A stretch of 64,000 nucleotides of DNA from Micromonospora yangpuensis (GCF_900091615.1 NZ_FMIA01000002.1:558001-622000); one strand, 5' to 3'. Shown: positions 34,116 to 44,695, counted from the stretch's first letter. Numbers and translations: made by a program. The notes: generated from the letters alone by a model not told the origin.

Positions 34116-34415
34116 TCAGTTGGCGGTGGTGGCGGCCGGGTCGGCGTTGGCCATCAGCACGACGAAGATCACGAAGAAGAGAACCGAGAGGCCGGTGAAG
34201 AGGTAGCTCAGCACCAGGCCGGCCTTGGCCAGCCCGGCACCCTGCTCTCCGGTCTGCCGGATCTGCCGCTTGGCCAGGTGGCCCAGCACGATGCCGACCG
34301 GCGCGGCGACGAAGGCGAAGACCAGCGACAGGATCGCCAGGATGTTGGTGCCGCCGGCCCCGCCGGTGGGGGCGGCGTCGGACTTGTGGCCTTCGTGAAC
34401 GGTGGCCTGGCTCAC
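34116..34415 (-). CDS. DUF4190 small membrane protein
   Basis: A 99-residue protein with two membrane helices: NILAILSLVFAFVAAPVGIVLGHLA and GLAKAGLVLSYLFTGLSVLFFVIFVVLM. Between them lies KRQIRQTGEQGAGLA, which with LGHLAKRQI is the hallmark of DUF4190 proteins. The N-terminal 20 residues are polar and disordered, with His residues. Function is unknown for the family; many copies occur in actinobacteria, sometimes fused to secreted domains. Divergent from the next gene. Confidence 0.88.
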   Translation of the reverse strand: MSQATVHEGHKSDAAPTGGAGGTNILAILSLVFAFVAAPVGIVLGHLAKRQIRQTGEQGAGLAKAGLVLSYLFTGLSVLFFVIFVVLMANADPAATTAN

Positions 34416-34688
34416 TGAAACCTCCCGTGTGGACTGTCGTCGGTGGCGGCACTGGTTTCCGCTCCGCCGCAGCCGTAAACCTGCCAGGTGCGGATCGGCC
34501 CGGCCCGTTGACCGTCACTGGGACCCACCCGTCCCCGTTGATCTCGGTGACGGCGTCCGCGCGGCCCCACCGCGCGCGAGCGCCGCGGTCAGGTCAGGAG
34601 CGCGCCGGACGCGAGGTTTGCCCCCGAAACAACGGGGTACGGCCTGAGCGACAGGTCCCGGACGCCCGAGGCAGTGGAGAGGCGCACG

Positions 34689-35186
34689 ATGGAGAGCCGA
34701 CTGAAGGTGCTGGGCCATCCCGTCCATCCGATGCTGGTGATGTTCCCGGTTGCCCTGCTGGTCACCGCCGTACTCTTCGACGTGGTCGACACCGTCGGCG
34801 GGCCGGACTTCCTCGGCGAGGTGGCGTACTGGAACATCACCGTCGGTCTGGTCGTCGGTCTGCTGGCGGCGGCGGCCGGGGTCTTCGACCTGCTGGCGAT
34901 CCCCGCCGGCACCCGCGCCAAGCGGGTGGGCCTGACCCACGCCGCCGCGAACATCGCGGTGATCCTGCTCTTCGCCGCCGTCTGGGTGGTCCGGCTCAAC
35001 GCCGAGTCCCGGGCCGCCGGAGGCGCGTTGATCGCGATCGAGGTGGTCGGCGTGGCCATCCTCGGCATCAGCGCCTGGCTCGGCGGCGAGCTGGTGGACC
35101 GGCTCGGGGTCGGGGTGGACCGCGACGCCGACCTGGACGCGCCCAGCTCGCTGCGGCCCGCCGCCCGGTCGGGGGAGCCACGGTGA
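34689..35186 (+). CDS. DUF2231 integral membrane protein
   Basis: A 165-residue protein starting MESRLKVLGHPVHPMLVMFPVALLV; GGAGAGG upstream supports this ATG over one five codons earlier. The motif GHPVHPMLVMFP is characteristic of DUF2231, with paired His residues at the membrane surface that could bind a metal or haem. Four helices are predicted. The tail after GELVDRLGVGVD is polar. Its last four bases overlap the Hsp20 start, forming a three-gene unit with Hsp20 and GT9. Function unknown. Confidence 0.85.
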   Translation: MESRLKVLGHPVHPMLVMFPVALLVTAVLFDVVDTVGGPDFLGEVAYWNITVGLVVGLLAAAAGVFDLLAIPAGTRAKRVGLTHAAANIAVILLFAAVWVVRLNAESRAAGGALIAIEVVGVAILGISAWLGGELVDRLGVGVDRDADLDAPSSLRPAARSGEPR

Positions 35187-35728
35187 CCGAGCCGGAGCGC
35201 GGCTGGTGTTCGCCCGGCTGGGACCCCGTCGGCGAACTCCAGGCCCTGCGCGCCGAGCTGAGCCGGCTGATCAACGGCCGGTCCGGGCCGCCGGAGGTCG
35301 AGCTCTCCGAGGTCGCCGAGGGCTGGGAGGTCGTCGTCCGGCTACCCGGGGTGGCCCCCGAGGAGGTGGCCGTCGAGCTGGACGACCGGGAGCTGTGCGT
35401 ACGGGCCCGTTCGGAGGCCGAGGTCAACGCCGACCAGGGCATCCCGGGCGGCTTCGAGACCCGTGGCTTCGAGTACCGGGTGGACCTGCCGGCCCGGGTC
35501 GACCCCGACTCGATCGACGCGGTGATGGACCACGGACTGCTCCGGATCCGGTTGCCCCGAGCCTCCCGCCCGCGACCGCGCACCATCACCATCGGCGGCA
35601 CCAGTCGCCGGCCGCCCGGCCGTACCGCGCCACCGAGGGCCGGCGGCGGCGCGCCGCGACCGGTCGACCCGGCCGCCGACCGGGAGCTGCACCACCCGGA
35701 CACCCGACCCGACGACGACCGGCGATGA
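35183..35728 (+). CDS. Hsp20/alpha-crystallin small heat-shock protein
   Basis: A 181-residue chaperone that binds unfolding proteins without ATP. The alpha-crystallin domain covers about residues 35-125: VELSEVAEGWEVVVRLPGVAPEEVAVELDD, FETRGFEYRVDLPARVDPDS and the end motif AVMDHGLLRIRLPRA (G-x-L family signature). The C-terminus is Pro/Arg/Gly-rich and disordered. GTG start overlaps the DUF2231 stop (GTGA) and its own stop overlaps the GT9 start (ATGA). No HrcA/HspR-type operator is visible because the promoter lies further upstream. Confidence 0.93.
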   Translation: MTEPERGWCSPGWDPVGELQALRAELSRLINGRSGPPEVELSEVAEGWEVVVRLPGVAPEEVAVELDDRELCVRARSEAEVNADQGIPGGFETRGFEYRVDLPARVDPDSIDAVMDHGLLRIRLPRASRPRPRTITIGGTSRRPPGRTAPPRAGGGAPRPVDPAADRELHHPDTRPDDDRR

Positions 35729-37002
35729 CGGACCTCCCGGCCACCCCGTCCCGGTTCACACCCGTCGGCAGTCCGCCGGCCGGCGGTGCCGCCCCGGGCC
35801 TTCCGGCCGACGGTTTCGGGCTGGGCCTTCCGGCCGGCGGTGCCGCCCCGGGCCTTCCGGCCGACGGTTTCGGGCTGGATCGGGACCGGCCGGTCGACGG
35901 GCCGGGCCCGCTGGGTGAGACGCGGGGTCGGGGGTTGGTGCCGGAGGTCGAGCGGATCGCTGTACTGCGGGCCAACGCACTCGGTGACTTCATCTTCATC
36001 CTGCCGGCGCTCGACGCGCTGCGGGCGGCGTACCCGGGGGCGGAGATCGTGCTGCTCGGCGCGCCGTGGCACGCGAAGCTGCTGCGCGACCGGCCCGGCC
36101 CGGTCGACCGGGTGGCGGTGGTGCCGCCGGCCCCGGGGATCCGGGCGGCCGAGCCGGGCGAGGCCGAGGGCCGGTTGGCCGCCTTCCTGACGGCGGCCCG
36201 TACCGAACGCTTCGACCTGGCGTTGCAGCTGCACGGCGGCGGGGCGAACTCCAACCCGGTGGTCAGCGGGCTCGGCGCCCGGGTCACCGCCGGCCTGCGC
36301 GCCGAGGACGCCCCGCCGCTGGACCGTTGGGTCCGTTACGTCTACTACCAGCACGAGGTGCTGCGGTACCTGGAGGTGGTCACGCTGGTCGGGGCCCCGG
36401 CCACCACCATCGTGCCGAGGTTGGCGGTCACCGACACCGACCGGGCCGAGGCCCGCGCCGTGCTCGGCGAGCCCGGCCGGCCCCGGGTGGCGCTGCACCC
36501 GGGGGCCACCGACACCCGCCGCCGCTGGCCCGTCGAACGCTTCGCCGAGGTCGCCCGGGAGCTGGCCACCGCCGGGTACGAGGTCCTGGTCACCGGTACG
36601 CCGTCCGAACGCGCCGTGGTGGACCGGCTGGTCACCCTCGCCGAGGCGCCGGTCCGGCCACTGGTCGGCACGCTCGGCCTCGGCGGGCTGGCCGCCTGCT
36701 ACGCCGAGTGTGCCCTGGTGGTCTCCAACGACACCGGTCCGCTGCACCTGGCCGCAGCGGTGGGCACGGCGACCGTCGGCGTCTACTGGGTGGGCAACCT
36801 GATCAACTCCGGCAGCCTGGTACGCGACCGGCACCGGCCGATCGTCTCGTGGACCGTGCACTGCCCGGTCTGCGGCGTCGACTGCACCCGGGGCCTCTAC
36901 CCGCACCGCGACGGCAGCGGGGAATGCCCGCACCGGGACTCCTTCGTGGCGGACGTACCCGCCGCCGAGGTCCTGGAAGCCGCCCACGAACTCCTCACCT
37001 GA
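35725..37002 (+). CDS. glycosyltransferase family 9 (heptosyltransferase-like)
   Basis: A 425-residue enzyme of the ADP-heptose heptosyltransferase family. After a disordered N-terminus come the hallmark IAVLRANALGDFIFILPALDALRAAYPGAEI, the donor-site HPGATDTRRRWPVERFAEV and SNDTGPLHLAAAVGTATVGVYWVG. A Cys/His cluster, HCPVCGVDCTRG ... CPHRDSF, near residues 383-408 could bind zinc. HldE, encoded close by, makes the precursor of ADP-heptose, which supports heptosyl transfer to a surface glycan in this Gram-positive organism. Residues about 18-53 are an 18-residue tandem duplication. Confidence 0.9.
   Translation: MTDLPATPSRFTPVGSPPAGGAAPGLPADGFGLGLPAGGAAPGLPADGFGLDRDRPVDGPGPLGETRGRGLVPEVERIAVLRANALGDFIFILPALDALRAAYPGAEIVLLGAPWHAKLLRDRPGPVDRVAVVPPAPGIRAAEPGEAEGRLAAFLTAARTERFDLALQLHGGGANSNPVVSGLGARVTAGLRAEDAPPLDRWVRYVYYQHEVLRYLEVVTLVGAPATTIVPRLAVTDTDRAEARAVLGEPGRPRVALHPGATDTRRRWPVERFAEVARELATAGYEVLVTGTPSERAVVDRLVTLAEAPVRPLVGTLGLGGLAACYAECALVVSNDTGPLHLAAAVGTATVGVYWVGNLINSGSLVRDRHRPIVSWTVHCPVCGVDCTRGLYPHRDGSGECPHRDSFVADVPAAEVLEAAHELLT
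35776..35880 (+). repeat. 54-bp tandem duplication at the 5' end of the GT9 gene
   Basis: Bases from 35776 repeat from 35830 with period 54, nearly perfectly up to about 35878. In frame it duplicates an 18-residue Gly/Pro/Ala-rich unit (PAGGAAPGLPADGFGLGL). It lies ahead of the catalytic domain and is probably a recent, neutral expansion. Confidence 0.9.
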
Positions 37003-37070
37003 CCCGCCGCCCCGTCGCCCGCGCTCGCCGCGCGCTCTCCGCGCCGCGCGCTCTCCGCGCCGATTCGGGT

Positions 37071-37123
37071 GTGAGAAGGGGACCCTTCTCGACTGTATGC
37101 GTTAAGCAGGGGCCCTTCCTTAC
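37071..37123. repeat. dispersed palindromic element, copy 1 (minus orientation)
   Basis: Read on the minus strand: GTAAGGAAGGGCCCCTGCTTAACGC-type start, ATACAGTCGAGAAGGG in the middle and CCCCTTCTCAC at the end. The same element recurs at 44696, 45462, 47625 and 51764. Its first TAA (37120-37122) is the stop codon of the GT2 gene. Internal GC-rich palindromes suggest it works as a terminator. Confidence 0.85.
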
Positions 37124-37968
37124 AGGAGTTGCCAGGCTTCGACGGCGCGGTCGGTGACGGTGGTGGGGGACTCCAGGTGGTAGGCGCCGCTGGGCAGGAC
37201 GCCGGCGCCGCCGTGGGACGCCAGCACGGACAGTTGGGCGGCGACGTCCTCGCCCTGGTGGTTCGGCGGTAGCCGCCGCCAGAAGTCGAAGCCGCCGGCG
37301 TCGACCAGTTTCGCCCGGTCGTACAGCACGCAGCCGCCGATCCAGGAGACCCGGTACGCCCGCCAGCTCTCCGGCGTGAGGTCCAGTCCGGCGGTGACGT
37401 GCAGCAGGTTCGCCGCCGAGTGGATCTGCGCCCGGTCCCACTCCGGGCTGCCCGGCCGGATCCGCTCCGGCACCGGCGGGCCGTCCCACTCCCGGTAGTG
37501 CCGGTGCGTCTCGGGCCGCACGTCGTCCAGGTACGACAGTCCGTGTACGCCGTTGCCGACGAACCCGCAGCCCAGCTCCTCGATGGCGGTGACCAGCCGG
37601 TGTACCGCCCCGGGTGCCAGCCAGACGTCGTCGTCGAGGCAGAGCACGTACCGGGCGGTCGAGGCGGCCAGCAGGTACGCCCGGTGTTCGGCCAGGCCGC
37701 GCCGGGGCAGCCGCCGGGTGAGCAGTACCGGGTGACCCCGGTGGCGCAGGGCCCGGACCATGGTGGCCGCCGCCGGGTGGGCGAAGCCCGGCGGGTCGTC
37801 GGACTGGTCGCTGACCACCACCCCGAATCCGGGTACGCCCTCCTGGGCGGCCAGCCCGGCCAGGGTGACCGCCAGTTCGGCGGGGCGGTCGCGGGTGGGG
37901 ATCAGCACGTCGAGCAGCCGGTCCCGGCGGAACTCCTGCACCGAGCCGGTGGCCAACGGCCGGTTCAC
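37120..37968 (-). CDS. glycosyltransferase family 2
   Basis: A 282-residue GT-A fold enzyme. The nucleotide-sugar site begins LDVLIPTRDRPAELAVTLAGLAAQ, with VVVSDQSDD, and the metal-binding motif is LCLDDDVWL (DDD near residue 115). The acceptor side includes WIGGCVLYDRAKLVDAGGFDFW and EDVAAQLSVLA. It overlaps the end of hldE by four bases on the same strand, so it belongs to the heptose locus. The final codons run straight into a dispersed palindrome that supplies the TAA stop. Donor and acceptor are unknown. Confidence 0.9.
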   Translation of the reverse strand: MNRPLATGSVQEFRRDRLLDVLIPTRDRPAELAVTLAGLAAQEGVPGFGVVVSDQSDDPPGFAHPAAATMVRALRHRGHPVLLTRRLPRRGLAEHRAYLLAASTARYVLCLDDDVWLAPGAVHRLVTAIEELGCGFVGNGVHGLSYLDDVRPETHRHYREWDGPPVPERIRPGSPEWDRAQIHSAANLLHVTAGLDLTPESWRAYRVSWIGGCVLYDRAKLVDAGGFDFWRRLPPNHQGEDVAAQLSVLASHGGAGVLPSGAYHLESPTTVTDRAVEAWQLL

Positions 37969-39920
37969 GACGGCGTGCTCGGCACGGTCTGCTCAGGACC
38001 GGGCCGGGACGCGGCCGGGTCGGCCGGCGAAGCGGCGGGGCCGGGCGGGGTCGTGGCAGGGCCGGGCCGGGTCGCGGCGGGATCGGGTTCGGTCGGTAGG
38101 TGGTGGGCGCGGATCCGGTCGATGATCGCCGAGGTGGACCGGTCCGGGACGTATCCGAGGGTGCGCACCTGACCGCCGAGGCGGCGGACCAGCGGTGCCT
38201 CGGGCACCATCTCGGGCGGGTAGTCGCCGCCCTTGACGTACACGTCGGGGCGGAGGGCTCCGATCAGCCCGGCCGGTGAGTCCTCGGCGAAGACCACCAC
38301 GTGGTCCACGCAGGAGAGTGCGGCCAGCAGGGTGACCCGGTCCTCGACCGGGTTGACCGGCCGGTCCGGGCCCTTGAGCCGGCGTACGCTCTCGTCGGAG
38401 TTGACCGCCACCACCAGCAGGTCACCGAGGCCCCGGGCCTGTTCCAGGTAGCGGACGTGGCCGGGGTGCAGCACGTCGAAGCAGCCGTTGGTGAAGACCA
38501 CCGTCCGGCCCGCCCGTCGGTGTTGGGCGACGATGGCGCCCAGCTCGTCCGGGCCGACCAGCACCGGTCGTACCGTGCTGGTCGGTGCCTCGCCCCCGAG
38601 CGCGGCGAGCAGGTCGTCGCGGCGGCACACGCAGGTGCCGGTGTCGGAGACCGTGCTGGTGGCGGCGAGTTGGGCGAGCTGCGCGGCGACCGGCAGCGGT
38701 GCCTCGGCGGCCAACGCCAGGGTCATCGCGGCGAGGTACACGTCCCCTGCGCCCACCGCGTGGCTGGCCGGCACCGGGGTGCTGTGGCTGCGCCGGGGGG
38801 TGCCGTCGGCCCCGCCGACCACCGCGCCCTCGGTGTCCAGGGTCACCGCCACCACGTCGGCCCCGGTCTGCTCCCGCAGCTCGGTCAGGCGGGACTCGGC
38901 AAGTACGGCCCGGTCCACGCCCTCGCCGACGGTGGCGTTGACGGTCACCCCGGTACCGGTCACGCTCGACCCGTCCACGGTCATCGCCACCCGGCCCTCA
39001 GCCGCTGTCGGTTCCCCCCGCGGCCCGGGTGCACCGGCCGGCGGGTACCCGTCGGTGGGCGCGGACCGGGCGGCCGGCCCGGACGAGTCGGTCGGCCCCG
39101 ATCCTGCGGGGTCCGGCAGTGGGCCGGCGCGGCCGGGGGCGGCACCGACGGTCAGCTCGGACGGGCCGTCGGAGGGGTCGCTGCCCGCGTGTTCCAGGTG
39201 CAGGTCGCTGCCGCCGGAGCCGGCCGCGCCGGGGGTGGCCCGGGCGAGCAGCCGGGTCGCCTCGGCGAAACTCGGGGTCACCACCGTGGGGGCCAGCCCG
39301 TGCCAGTCGGCGAGGTCGTGCGCGTCCAGGGCCACCGTGGTGAAGCGGTCCCGGGCGGCGATCAGCCAGGCGCGTACCGGTGCGGGCAGGGCACCCAGGC
39401 CGTAGTCACAGACCACCAGGGTGGGGCGCTGCCCACCGGCGGCGGCCCGCAGCTCCTCGGTGGCGCAGTCCATGGCGGTGAGCAGCCGGGCCACCCCGTC
39501 GGCGGTGAGCGCGTCCTCCGGGTCGCCGGAGTCCTCGCGCAGCAGGATCTGCCGGTCGGCGAGCATCCGGCGCTTCACCGGGGTCGGCCGGCCGGGTTCG
39601 TTGACGGTACGGTCCCAGACGCCGGCCCGGTCCAGGCAGTCGTGCAACTCGTCACCGGCGACGTCGCCGCCGACCGGGGCGACGAGGACGGCCCGCCCGC
39701 CCAGCGCGGCGATGTTCACCGCCGTGTTGGCCGCGCCACCGGCGGCGGAGATCCGCCGGCGCAGGGTGAGTACCGGGGCCGGTGCCTCCCGACAGAGGCG
39801 CTCGGAGTCGGCGAACCGCCACTCGTCGAGCATCGCGTCCCCGATGACCAGTACGGGCCGTCCCAGCCAGCTCTGCACGACGGTGGCGAGCCGGTGCTGT
39901 TCCGCTGCTGCTCCTGCCAT
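37965..39920 (-). CDS. hldE: bifunctional heptose 7-phosphate kinase / heptose 1-phosphate adenylyltransferase (HldE)
   Basis: A 651-residue two-domain enzyme of ADP-heptose biosynthesis. The N-terminal PfkB kinase has VLVIGDAMLDEW, AAGGAANTAVNIAALGG and the catalytic-base motif SHAVGAGDVYLAAM. The C-terminal adenylyltransferase has TNGCFDVLHPGHVRYLEQA (HxGH) and ends STSAIIDRIR. ATG 39920 begins MAGAAAEQHRLA; a longer frame to 40064 would overlap the divergent MFS gene. An Ala/Gly/Pro/Ser-rich insertion of about 110 residues (near 215-325) splits the kinase domain, and the C-terminus adds a Pro/Ala tail. Gram-positives use this pathway for glycoprotein, S-layer or antibiotic sugars. Confidence 0.93.
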   Translation of the reverse strand: MAGAAAEQHRLATVVQSWLGRPVLVIGDAMLDEWRFADSERLCREAPAPVLTLRRRISAAGGAANTAVNIAALGGRAVLVAPVGGDVAGDELHDCLDRAGVWDRTVNEPGRPTPVKRRMLADRQILLREDSGDPEDALTADGVARLLTAMDCATEELRAAAGGQRPTLVVCDYGLGALPAPVRAWLIAARDRFTTVALDAHDLADWHGLAPTVVTPSFAEATRLLARATPGAAGSGGSDLHLEHAGSDPSDGPSELTVGAAPGRAGPLPDPAGSGPTDSSGPAARSAPTDGYPPAGAPGPRGEPTAAEGRVAMTVDGSSVTGTGVTVNATVGEGVDRAVLAESRLTELREQTGADVVAVTLDTEGAVVGGADGTPRRSHSTPVPASHAVGAGDVYLAAMTLALAAEAPLPVAAQLAQLAATSTVSDTGTCVCRRDDLLAALGGEAPTSTVRPVLVGPDELGAIVAQHRRAGRTVVFTNGCFDVLHPGHVRYLEQARGLGDLLVVAVNSDESVRRLKGPDRPVNPVEDRVTLLAALSCVDHVVVFAEDSPAGLIGALRPDVYVKGGDYPPEMVPEAPLVRRLGGQVRTLGYVPDRSTSAIIDRIRAHHLPTEPDPAATRPGPATTPPGPAASPADPAASRPGPEQTVPSTPS

Positions 39921-40025
39921 GCCCTGCCGGGTCCCCCGGGCGACCCCGGTCAAACCTGGCTCCGGACCGGGCTCCCGCCCGTCAGTTCTCCGGTTCCGCC
40001 GGACGCACTGACCGAAGAGGCATAA

Positions 40026-41708
<1,683 letters not shown>

Positions 41709-41739
41709 GCGTCGGGCCCGCGCCGCGGTCAGCGGTGGG

Positions 41740-42231
41740 TCACTTCAGGATCAGGCGGTTGGTCTGCTCGAAGACGGCCAGGTCGGCGAGGGTCTCCGGG
41801 ACCGAGGCGGAGAGCGGGCCGGGGAACTGCCCCGGCCGGAAGAAGCCGGCGTCGGTGGTCTCGTCGGTGGTCCGGCTCAGCTGTCCGGACCACTCGTCGA
41901 TGCGGAACGCGGCGGTGAAGATCTGGTACGTGTGGCCGTACATGTTGGTGTGGGTCCGGTCCGGGCCGGTGTAGAGGGCGAAGGCGCTTACCCGCAGGGC
42001 GCGTAGTCCGGTCTCCTCGCGCACTTCGCGTACCGCGCAGTCGGCGATCGACTCGCCCAACTCCATCGCGCCGGCCGGCAGCGCCCACTGACCGTTGTCG
42101 GAGCGCTGGATCAGCAGGATCCGGCCGGCGCTGTCGCGCACCACCGCGCGGGCGCCGACGAACATCAACGTCCGGTCACCGGCGAGTGCGCGTAGTTGGC
42201 CCACGTACGAGTCAGCCCAGGAGATGCTCAC
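41740..42231 (-). CDS. NUDIX hydrolase
   Basis: A 163-residue enzyme with a complete Nudix box, GAMELGESIADCAVREVREETGL (positions 41990-42060 on the minus strand; Arg-Glu-x-x-Glu-Glu metal site). It begins MSISWADSYVGQLRAL, has the strand VGARAVVRDSAGRILLIQRSDNGQWALP before the box, and ends FEQTNRLILK. It hydrolyses a nucleoside diphosphate linked to another group. Substrate not predictable. GTG start. A GC-rich hairpin upstream separates it from the next gene on the same strand. Confidence 0.93.
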   Translation of the reverse strand: MSISWADSYVGQLRALAGDRTLMFVGARAVVRDSAGRILLIQRSDNGQWALPAGAMELGESIADCAVREVREETGLRALRVSAFALYTGPDRTHTNMYGHTYQIFTAAFRIDEWSGQLSRTTDETTDAGFFRPGQFPGPLSASVPETLADLAVFEQTNRLILK

Positions 42232-42309
42232 CCGGACAATTTACGAGGGTTCGCCGCTGCGGTGGGGCGTTCCGGGGTTCCCGCCGTAACGTTTTCCGGT
42301 GGGTCGTCG

Positions 42310-42354
42310 CCTTGTGGGGTAGGGGGCAACACTCCTCGATCCCTCCCCACAAGG
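42310..42354. repeat. 10-bp inverted repeat, wide loop
   Basis: CCTTGTGGGG (42310-42319) and CCCCACAAGG (42345-42354) are separated by 25 bases, between the NUDIX start and the oxidoreductase stop. It adjoins the terminator hairpin on the right and may be part of a compound terminator or an operator for the NUDIX gene. Confidence 0.55.
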
Positions 42355-42355
42355 G

Positions 42356-42388
42356 GCGGCCCCGGCGTTCGCACCGCGCCGGGGCCGC
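42356..42388 (-). terminator. terminator hairpin of the quinone oxidoreductase gene
   Basis: GCGGCCCCGGCG (42356-42367) pairs perfectly with CGCCGGGGCCGC (42377-42388), giving a 12-bp all-GC stem and a nine-base loop. It lies 70 bp after the stop of the minus-strand oxidoreductase. No U tract. Confidence 0.75.
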
Positions 42389-42458
42389 CCCGCCCTCCAT
42401 TGTCGCGAAACTTATTCGCTTTCGCCCTGGTGACCGGAAATTCCGGACAACCCGGATC

Positions 42459-43469
42459 TCACTCGGTGGTGGTGACCAGCACCTTGCCGACCACCGAGTT
42501 CTCCACCGCCCGGTGGGCGGCGGCGGTCGCGGCCAGCGGATGGTGGTGCAACGGCAGTCCGGCCGCCGCGCCGACCCGTAGTGCGCCCTGTGCCGCCGCG
42601 GCGGCCACATCCGCGACCCCGTGCGCCTTGGCCGCCCGAGGCGCGGTGTAGACCAGCACGAACTGCCAACGGGCGTTCTGGGCCATCAGCGGACGGATCG
42701 GCAGGGTGACCTCGGCACCGCCGTCGTCGGCGTACACGCAGACCACGCCGCCGGGGGCGACGACCTGGACGTCGGTGGCGGCGTTGCGCGCGGCGGAGAC
42801 CTCGACGACCGTGCGCACACCCTGCGGCGCGACGGCCCGGACCTCGGCCACCACGTCCTGCTCCCGGTAGTCGATCACGTGGTCGGCCCCGGCCGCCGCC
42901 GCGAGCTGCGCCTTCTCCGGGCTGCTGACCGTCGCGATCACGGTCGCGTCGGCCCAGCGGGCCAACTGGATCGCCGCGTTGCCCACCGCGCCCGCCCCAC
43001 CCTGCACCAGCACCGTACGGTCGGCCAGCGCGCCCGGGTGCAACCGGTCCGGCATCGTCTCGCCCACGGTCAGGCACCGGTGCGCGGTCAGGAACGGGAT
43101 GCCCAACGCGGCACCCAGGTCGAAGGAGGCGTCGCCGAGGCGTACCGCCTGGGTCACCGGGACCACCGTGTACTCGGCGGCCGTGCCCCAGGGCCGCTGC
43201 CAGGCGGCCTCCCAGAGCCAGACCCGCTCACCCGTCAACGCCCGGTCCACACCCTGACCGACCGCCTCCACCACCCCCGCGCCGTCCTGCCCGGGGATCT
43301 GCCAACCCGCCGACAACCAGCCCTGCTGGCGGGCCTTCCAGTCGGTCGGGTTGACCCCGGAGACGGCCACCCGCACCAGCACCTCACCCGGGCCGGGCTC
43401 CGGCACCGGCCGGTCGACGAGCTGCAGCACCGAGGCGTCCCCGGCGGATTCGTACACGATCGCCTTCAT
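42459..43469 (-). CDS. NADPH:quinone oxidoreductase (zinc-free MDR)
   Basis: A 336-residue enzyme starting MKAIVYESAGDASVLQLVDR. The catalytic half has VAVSGVNPTDWKARQQGW and IPGQDGAGVVEAVGQGV. The Rossmann half has VLVQGGAGAVGNAAIQLARW (GGAGAVG) and HVIDYREQDVVAEV. It lacks Zn-binding Cys. Such enzymes reduce quinones with NADPH and protect against oxidative stress. It lies 46 bp from the end of the zinc-type dehydrogenase upstream and shares its direction; the two may form a redox pair. Only distantly like the oxidoreductase at 30253. Confidence 0.92.
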   Translation of the reverse strand: MKAIVYESAGDASVLQLVDRPVPEPGPGEVLVRVAVSGVNPTDWKARQQGWLSAGWQIPGQDGAGVVEAVGQGVDRALTGERVWLWEAAWQRPWGTAAEYTVVPVTQAVRLGDASFDLGAALGIPFLTAHRCLTVGETMPDRLHPGALADRTVLVQGGAGAVGNAAIQLARWADATVIATVSSPEKAQLAAAAGADHVIDYREQDVVAEVRAVAPQGVRTVVEVSAARNAATDVQVVAPGGVVCVYADDGGAEVTLPIRPLMAQNARWQFVLVYTAPRAAKAHGVADVAAAAAQGALRVGAAAGLPLHHHPLAATAAAHRAVENSVVGKVLVTTTE

Positions 43470-43515
43470 CCGGGGACGGTACCCGCCCCACCGAAGATCA
43501 TGCCGTTCGGCGCGC

Positions 43516-44652
43516 TCAGGCCGCGGGCTTGAGCACCACCTTGGAGTAGCCCGCCTCGCGCTTGTCGAACCGTTGGTACGCCTCGGGCGCGGCATCCAGC
43601 GGCAGCTCCTTGCTGACCACGAAACTCGGCGTCGCCCGCCCCGCCACGATCAGGTTGCGCAGATACTCGTTGTACGCCTTGACGTTCGCCTGCCCACTGC
43701 CCATCCGCAGGCCCTTCTCGAAGAACCTGCCCATCTTGACCAGCAGCTCACCCCGACCGGAGTGCTCATCCGGCGCGCCCGGGTCATGCGCCAGGTAGAG
43801 CCCGACCACCCCGATCATCCCGGTCGCCCGGACCACCTCGATCAGGCTGTTCAACACCGCCGCCGGCTGCTCCTGCCCACCCGCGCCGTGCGCCTGGTAG
43901 CCGACCGCGTCCACACCCCGGTCGGTGCCAATGCCGTCGGTGCGGTCCAGGATCTGCCCGACCGGGTCACCGGCGGAGAAGTCGATCGGGGTGGCCCCGA
44001 TCGACTCGGCCAGCCGGAGCCGGTCGGCGACCCGGTCCACCACGAAGACCTCCGCCGCCCCCATCAACAGCGCCGAGTACGCGGCCATCAACCCGACCGG
44101 CCCACCACCCATCACGGTGATCGTCTCGCCGGGGCGCAGCTCACTCATGGCCACCCCGTGGTACCCGGTGGGGAAGATGTCGGCCAGCATCGCGAAGTCG
44201 TTCTCGAACCCGGTGCCCGGCGGCAGCTTCAGACAGTTGAAGTCGGCGAACGGCACCCGCAGGTACTCGGCCTGCCCACCCCGGTACGGGCCCATCGACA
44301 CGTACCCGTACGCGCCACCGGCGAAGCCGGGGTTCACCGTCAGACAGAACCCCGTCTTACCGGCCCGGCAGTTGCGGCAGAACCCGCAGGCCACGTTGAA
44401 CGGCATACTGACCCGGTCACCGACGCGCAGGCTGACCACCCCCGGACCGGTCTCCACGATCGTGCCCATGTTCTCGTGACCGAAGACGATGCCCGGCTCG
44501 GCGTCCGTGCGCCCCTCGTACATGTGCAGGTCAGACCCGCAGATCGCGGTCGTCGTGACCTTGACGACCACGTCGTTGGGATCCTCGATGCGCGGATCGT
44601 CGACCTCGGTGACCGTCACGTCGTGCGGCCCCTGGTACACCACAGCCCTCAT
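43516..44652 (-). CDS. zinc-dependent alcohol dehydrogenase, glutathione-independent formaldehyde dehydrogenase type
   Basis: A 378-residue enzyme starting MRAVVYQGPHDVTVTEVDDP. Catalytic zinc ligands are Cys in TAICGSDLHMYEG and His-Glu in VFGHENMGTI. The structural zinc site is CGFCRNCRAGKTGFC (four Cys). The segment GGAYGYVSMGPYRGGQAEYLRVPFADFNCLKLP and the NAD fold VMGGGPVGLMAAYSALLMGA mark the PFDH-like class, which oxidises formaldehyde (Pseudomonas type) without glutathione. Substrate may differ. The start 11 codons inside the longest open frame is chosen from family alignment. Upstream lies a copy of the dispersed palindrome. Confidence 0.92.
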   Translation of the reverse strand: MRAVVYQGPHDVTVTEVDDPRIEDPNDVVVKVTTTAICGSDLHMYEGRTDAEPGIVFGHENMGTIVETGPGVVSLRVGDRVSMPFNVACGFCRNCRAGKTGFCLTVNPGFAGGAYGYVSMGPYRGGQAEYLRVPFADFNCLKLPPGTGFENDFAMLADIFPTGYHGVAMSELRPGETITVMGGGPVGLMAAYSALLMGAAEVFVVDRVADRLRLAESIGATPIDFSAGDPVGQILDRTDGIGTDRGVDAVGYQAHGAGGQEQPAAVLNSLIEVVRATGMIGVVGLYLAHDPGAPDEHSGRGELLVKMGRFFEKGLRMGSGQANVKAYNEYLRNLIVAGRATPSFVVSKELPLDAAPEAYQRFDKREAGYSKVVLKPAA

Positions 44653-44695
44653 ACCCCGACCGTAGGCCCACCCCGCCCCCACCACCCCCCACTCC

